Source: Phoronis australis
Taxonomy: Eukaryota; Phoronida; Phoronidae
DNA length: 64,000 nt
Assembly (NCBI GenBank): GCA_002633005.1
Contig: NMRA01000073.1
Span: 915,375 to 979,374 of the forward strand
Reading direction: 5' to 3'
In this document: one piece after another, positions 60,480-64,000 of the stretch
Numbering within the stretch: the first letter of the stretch is position 1
Layout of the letters: each line of letters starts with the position of its first letter
The notes under the pieces: model-generated
What the model was told of the DNA's origin: nothing
The model's input: only the letters and a program-made list of their open reading frames with translations
The model's database searches: none
Translations under genes and position numbers: made by a program

Positions 60480-60733
60480 AGTTGTTTACATGCAGACAGC
60501 CATGCATGCGCAATTCAATCACCTCTAGTACAGCAGCGACACCGCGAGGAGAATTCTCCGAATAGCCCCATTGACTTAAAAATCCAAATGTCCGATAAGT
60601 GAGCGATCTTAGTTTGATGTTAGTTTATATCTTCCTACTAAGGTAAGGATGCTTTCAATATGTGCTCATGTCGGTTAGAGTTTAAAACGTTTTCTCACTG
60701 CCATGTGTTTTGATCTTTATATTCCAGAACATA
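60480..60733 (+). promoter_or_regulatory. Promoter and 5' UTR of the METTL27-like gene
   Basis: A CG-containing stretch (60530-60600) precedes an untranslated exon that ends at ACTAAG|GTAAGG (60642). An 85-bp intron (60643-60727) ends at tttatattccag|AACATA, six bases before the ATG. Both splice sites are strong; the transcription start is not visible. Confidence 0.55.
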
Positions 60734-61381
60734 ATGGAAGAGTTTCGAAAAACTGAAGGTTACCTGAGAAACGCTGCAGGGTTTCAACAGAACTTATCTA
60801 AAGATGAAGTGAAGGCGCATTATGACGAATGGGGCAATGAGTATGAGAACCACTTGGCACTGGATGTGTACAAGGGGCCGGTCAAAGTGAGCGAAATCAT
60901 GGCCGACTTCCTCGGGCCGGAATTCCGAACAGCCAAGATTCTTGACTGCGCTGCTGGTACAGGCTACGTTGGTCAGCTTCTGGCTAAGAAAGGGTTTACG
61001 AACCTGTACGCACTGGAACCGTCATCTGGAATGGCGGCGTCCGCACGTTCTAAGGATGTGTACAAAGCCATACACGAAGATTTCATCGAGGAATCTCGAT
61101 CACCTTTTGCTAAAGGTCAATTTGACGCTTTGGTGTGTGTCGGATCGTTTGGTGCCGGACATATCCCCACCAAAGCACTCAAGGAAATGGCGCGCATCGT
61201 GAGACCAGGCGGATTCATTTTTGTCGCCTACAGGGAAGAATACACCAACGAGTGTACAGATTTGGAGCCGTACATGAAAACCCTGGAAGAAGACAAAACG
61301 TGGACAGTGAAAGCTCGCATTGTCTATCCACAGCATTACTACGATCTAGCAGGAGTGTGCAACATTTTTGAGGTTCTGTGA
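60734..61381 (+). CDS. METTL27: METTL27-like SAM-dependent methyltransferase
   Basis: A 215-residue class I methyltransferase in a single coding exon; ATG chosen at MEEFRKTEGYLRN just after the acceptor. Order of motifs: an N-terminal helix with HYDEWGNEYENHLAL typical of METTL27 (WBSCR27); motif I ILDCAAGTGYVGQLLAKKGF (SAM-binding glycine loop); LYALEPSSGMAASAR (acidic residue at the end of strand 2); FDALVCVGSFGAGHIP (motif IV); RIVRPGGFIFVAYREEY (motif post-II). The C-terminus (YYDLAGVCNIFEVL) is shorter than human METTL27 by about 20 residues but complete as a fold. It is intact, with no stops or shifts. The substrate of this family is unknown; a small-molecule role is likely. Confidence 0.85.
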   Translation: MEEFRKTEGYLRNAAGFQQNLSKDEVKAHYDEWGNEYENHLALDVYKGPVKVSEIMADFLGPEFRTAKILDCAAGTGYVGQLLAKKGFTNLYALEPSSGMAASARSKDVYKAIHEDFIEESRSPFAKGQFDALVCVGSFGAGHIPTKALKEMARIVRPGGFIFVAYREEYTNECTDLEPYMKTLEEDKTWTVKARIVYPQHYYDLAGVCNIFEVL

Positions 61382-61647
61382 GATTTTAAAGTCCTTAGAG
61401 TTGTTTAACTGTGATTTTACGCGCTCGCATATACATTTGCTGCGGCCTATTGCTGTCATCTCTGTCTGGTTGCCCAATGGACTGGCGTCCAGCGCCCGTC
61501 CTCATACATCTACAAAACGGCTTGACGAATCTTCGTGCAATTTGACAAACGTACTTCCAACAAAAAGAGGGTTTGCTCTGCCAAATTTAAGTTTCGTTTG
61601 CCTGTTTTCACGCCTCTCGTTTTAGTCAGTGATTTAAATTTTTGAGG

Positions 61648-63784
61648 AAATATTGAGGTCGGGCCGGGAAATTGGGGTCTCGTTTTTTATATTTTTTATT
61701 TTTAGTTCACCCATAGATTTTGCGAACAGGAAGCGCACATCTTCGGCCCCCGCAACTTTCGCATACAATCGCGCTTTGCCCAATGCCCTGAGGCAACAAT
61801 TTGCCCCCCTCCCTTATGTTATCCTAGATCCGCCACTGGAAATAAACATTCCATAAAATCGGCAATAACCCTGCACATCGTCTAAGAAAATGCAGTTCGT
61901 GATTCCTGGAGACTATGCTCGATGAATAAAATGCCACGGCGCGACACGTCATCTTTCAATGTCTGGTCTCAAGCTAAAAGGAACTGCCAATTCTTTTCAA
62001 GCGCCGAAATCACACCTATTTTGACAAGGGAGGAATTTCATAACGACAAAATAGTCTAAATCAAAAATGTTCTTGTAACGGGAGGCGGGTTTATAGTACC
62101 TTGAAGGTGAACAAAGTCAAAATGTCTGCATTGACTATCCAATTGTTCACGATAATACGTGAAACGCTACGAAAAGATCGTGTAACGTAGCTTCTCATTG
62201 GTTAACAGAACGAACTAACAGTCCTACATTCCGATTGGTTGGAAAATAGCATTCGGTCATTCCGATTGGTTGATGTTGAAAAAAGCCAACATAATAAATT
62301 ATCCATGATGCCTTGGTTGCGCCAAAGGCATTATCAAGTTAAAACCCAACGCAGTCTCTCATTGACCTGTTGCTTACTCTGTAACGTAGCAGTACGAAAA
62401 AAGTCAGCTGCGTCGTTTTCGCTTGAAATGTAATAGTGTGGAACGATACACAGTTTTAGGAATTCGATTATTTTTCATTCGATTCTTGTTTATCAAATCA
62501 ATTTATTTTCTCGAACGATTCTTGCCTTAGCGAGGGCGCATTTCGGGGAGGTGATCTGGGTTGACCTGACTAATTTTGTTAAAAAACGAGACTTTCCAAT
62601 CGCCTGTCTGTAGTACCAAAAATCGTTTTTTCGAAAAGTTGAGACAAAATAAAGTCAGATATGAGAAGATTCCAACTAATGAACGATAACGAGTTGTTTA
62701 TTTGTTCGGTATCCAGTATAGCTTTTCAAAGAGGCAAGCCGAAACTCTGTAAGACATCTAACGGCGATCATTGGAACTAAGAATCGAATCAAAATAGCCC
62801 TTGGCGTTTCGATATCGAATCAGTCGCTCCCTCATGGCTATTAGGTTACGATTCGATTAATCGTCGCACCTTAACTAAAAATGAGGTCAAAAACCCGCTT
62901 TGGACTTCCTCAAAATTTCAAAAAAATTGATGTGTTAGGTTTGATGACAATTTGGTGTAGTAAATGGGTAGTGGTTGCCACGAATGTAGTTCCTTGTTTT
63001 GATTAAACGAAGTCCAGAAATTTGACCTGTGCTTTGTTCTACCGCGATCGAAAATCAAGCCATTTTCAGAGCTCTTCGCTTGTTCAGTCGGACATTTTTG
63101 ACACGAATATAGATACCCCTCAGACAACTGGAAATTAGCAAATATGTGGTTAGTAATCATATACTTTAACCTAAATTTCTGCAATTTAGAGTGCATTATA
63201 CTTAGGATTCTTGCCTCGGCTCTGGGCAGGGGCAGGGGCAGTCGTGAAATTATAGTCAAAAAAAGAAAAAAGCCAGAAATGGCAATTTGTTGGTGGAGAT
63301 AAGCCAGGACATGGCTTTGGGGAATTCATATTTGAGAAACCACATCGATTTTCCTAGAGTAAATTCTATGCGTTTCTTCAAGTGTCCTTGGACACCGTGC
63401 AAACAAATGCTTTTGCTGCCCCTGGTAACGCCGACATCAGCCACGGCGAAATGCGGTGGTCTTGAAATTAAAAAAATCAAGATGGCCGACAAAAAAGAAT
63501 TGTTGAAATCTGTACTGTATAAATTGAAGTGTCGTGGTCACATGACTTGTACAGAGTGGGTGGTTGGTTCCTAGCTATGTGAAGCCGTGTATCGAAGGTG
63601 ATCGCGTACTCAGCATTTTACCAGCCACTATTGATACATGAAAACTACTACAGCACATTATGTATTGTAATCATTTCCATTAACGGTATTCTGCACCAGC
63701 AGAGGATGCTGCTTGGGAAGTGTGCTACTGTTTGGATGCGCAGTCGCAGTCGTCCACTCTTAGAAAGTCTTGGTGTCATGACAC
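61648..63784 (+). repeat. Copy 2 of the duplicated segment
   Basis: Same orientation as 49681-52261, 10-12 kb away, beginning part-way through the MITE that is complete in copy 1 and lacking the 387-bp insertion. Right boundary at TCATGACAC, the same point where copy 1 diverges. The METTL27-like gene lies between the copies and is not duplicated. Confidence 0.9.
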
Positions 63785-64000
63785 TGACATTTGCATCGCC
63801 TTTGTTACCACATGAGGGCGCTGCAAAAGAACTAGATTTTAGCAGAGACTAGATCGCTTCGTTCTACTCTGGCCCACTGAATGGCAAAAAAATGACGTTG
63901 AGCATCTTAAAACGAAAGCTTGCTCTCAAACAAGGGCACAGTTTGGTCCCCTCCACACAGTAACTGTCTTTTACTTTTAAGTCTGTTTTGACGGACACCC
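63785..64000. other. Window end, nothing recognised
   Basis: No exon, RNA gene or repeat can be supported in the last 216 bases. Confidence 0.5.

Noticed and set aside
1-64000. CRISPR arrays, bacterial operons or rRNA genes
   Set aside because: No regularly spaced direct repeats, no ribosome-binding-site gene clusters and no rRNA-like conserved blocks; the sequence is eukaryotic.

Overview
The window is eukaryotic nuclear DNA from an animal: intron-containing genes with GT-AG sites, 5' UTR introns, tRNA-derived SINEs, many MITEs and decayed retroelements, at moderate (roughly 40%) GC. Three things suggest a marine invertebrate, plausibly an invertebrate deuterostome such as a lancelet or hemichordate: a stand-alone P2X7 ballast-domain protein, a METTL27-like methyltransferase, and slightly different allele-like copies fused across a single N. 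The species is an inference, not a demonstrated point.

Layout. 1-5.4 kb: the 5' half of NIT1 on the minus strand (3' end outside the window), with a 1.8-kb TIR transposon in its first intron. 6.6-12.3 kb and 15.2-20.7 kb (possibly to 27.8 kb): two tandem minus-strand paralogues, called genes A and B here, of a family I do not recognise. Each has short 5' exons, a transmembrane segment opening one giant exon, and an internally repeated C-terminal mass of about 1,300 residues. Gene A is broken by an assembly artefact at 8496. Between A and B lie an orphan signal-anchor exon, a LINE relic and a GC-rich MITE. 21.75-26.73 kb: a roughly 5-kb segment with 19-bp inverted termini and TTAA on both sides, as in Kolobok DNA transposons. 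It carries a P2X7-ballast-like gene (plus) and a THAP zinc-finger gene (minus) facing each other, each with one frameshift. It may lie inside an intron of gene B.

28-49 kb is gene-poor: SINEs, MITEs (one nested in another), a Penelope-like relic, microsatellites and a few orphan exon candidates. 49.7-52.3 kb is a segment repeated at 61.6-63.8 kb; the first copy holds a 387-bp TIR element for which the second is the empty site. Two decayed THAP first exons follow at 52.5 and 53.7 kb. A complete METTL27-like methyltransferase lies at 60.6-61.4 kb just downstream of a 403-bp MITE.

Functionally, NIT1 (metabolite repair) and METTL27-like (SAM-dependent methyl transfer) look like ordinary housekeeping genes. 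The A/B family and the P2X7-ballast plus THAP element are the parts most likely to be new. All splice calls come from reading-frame phase, splice consensus and family resemblance, without transcript data.
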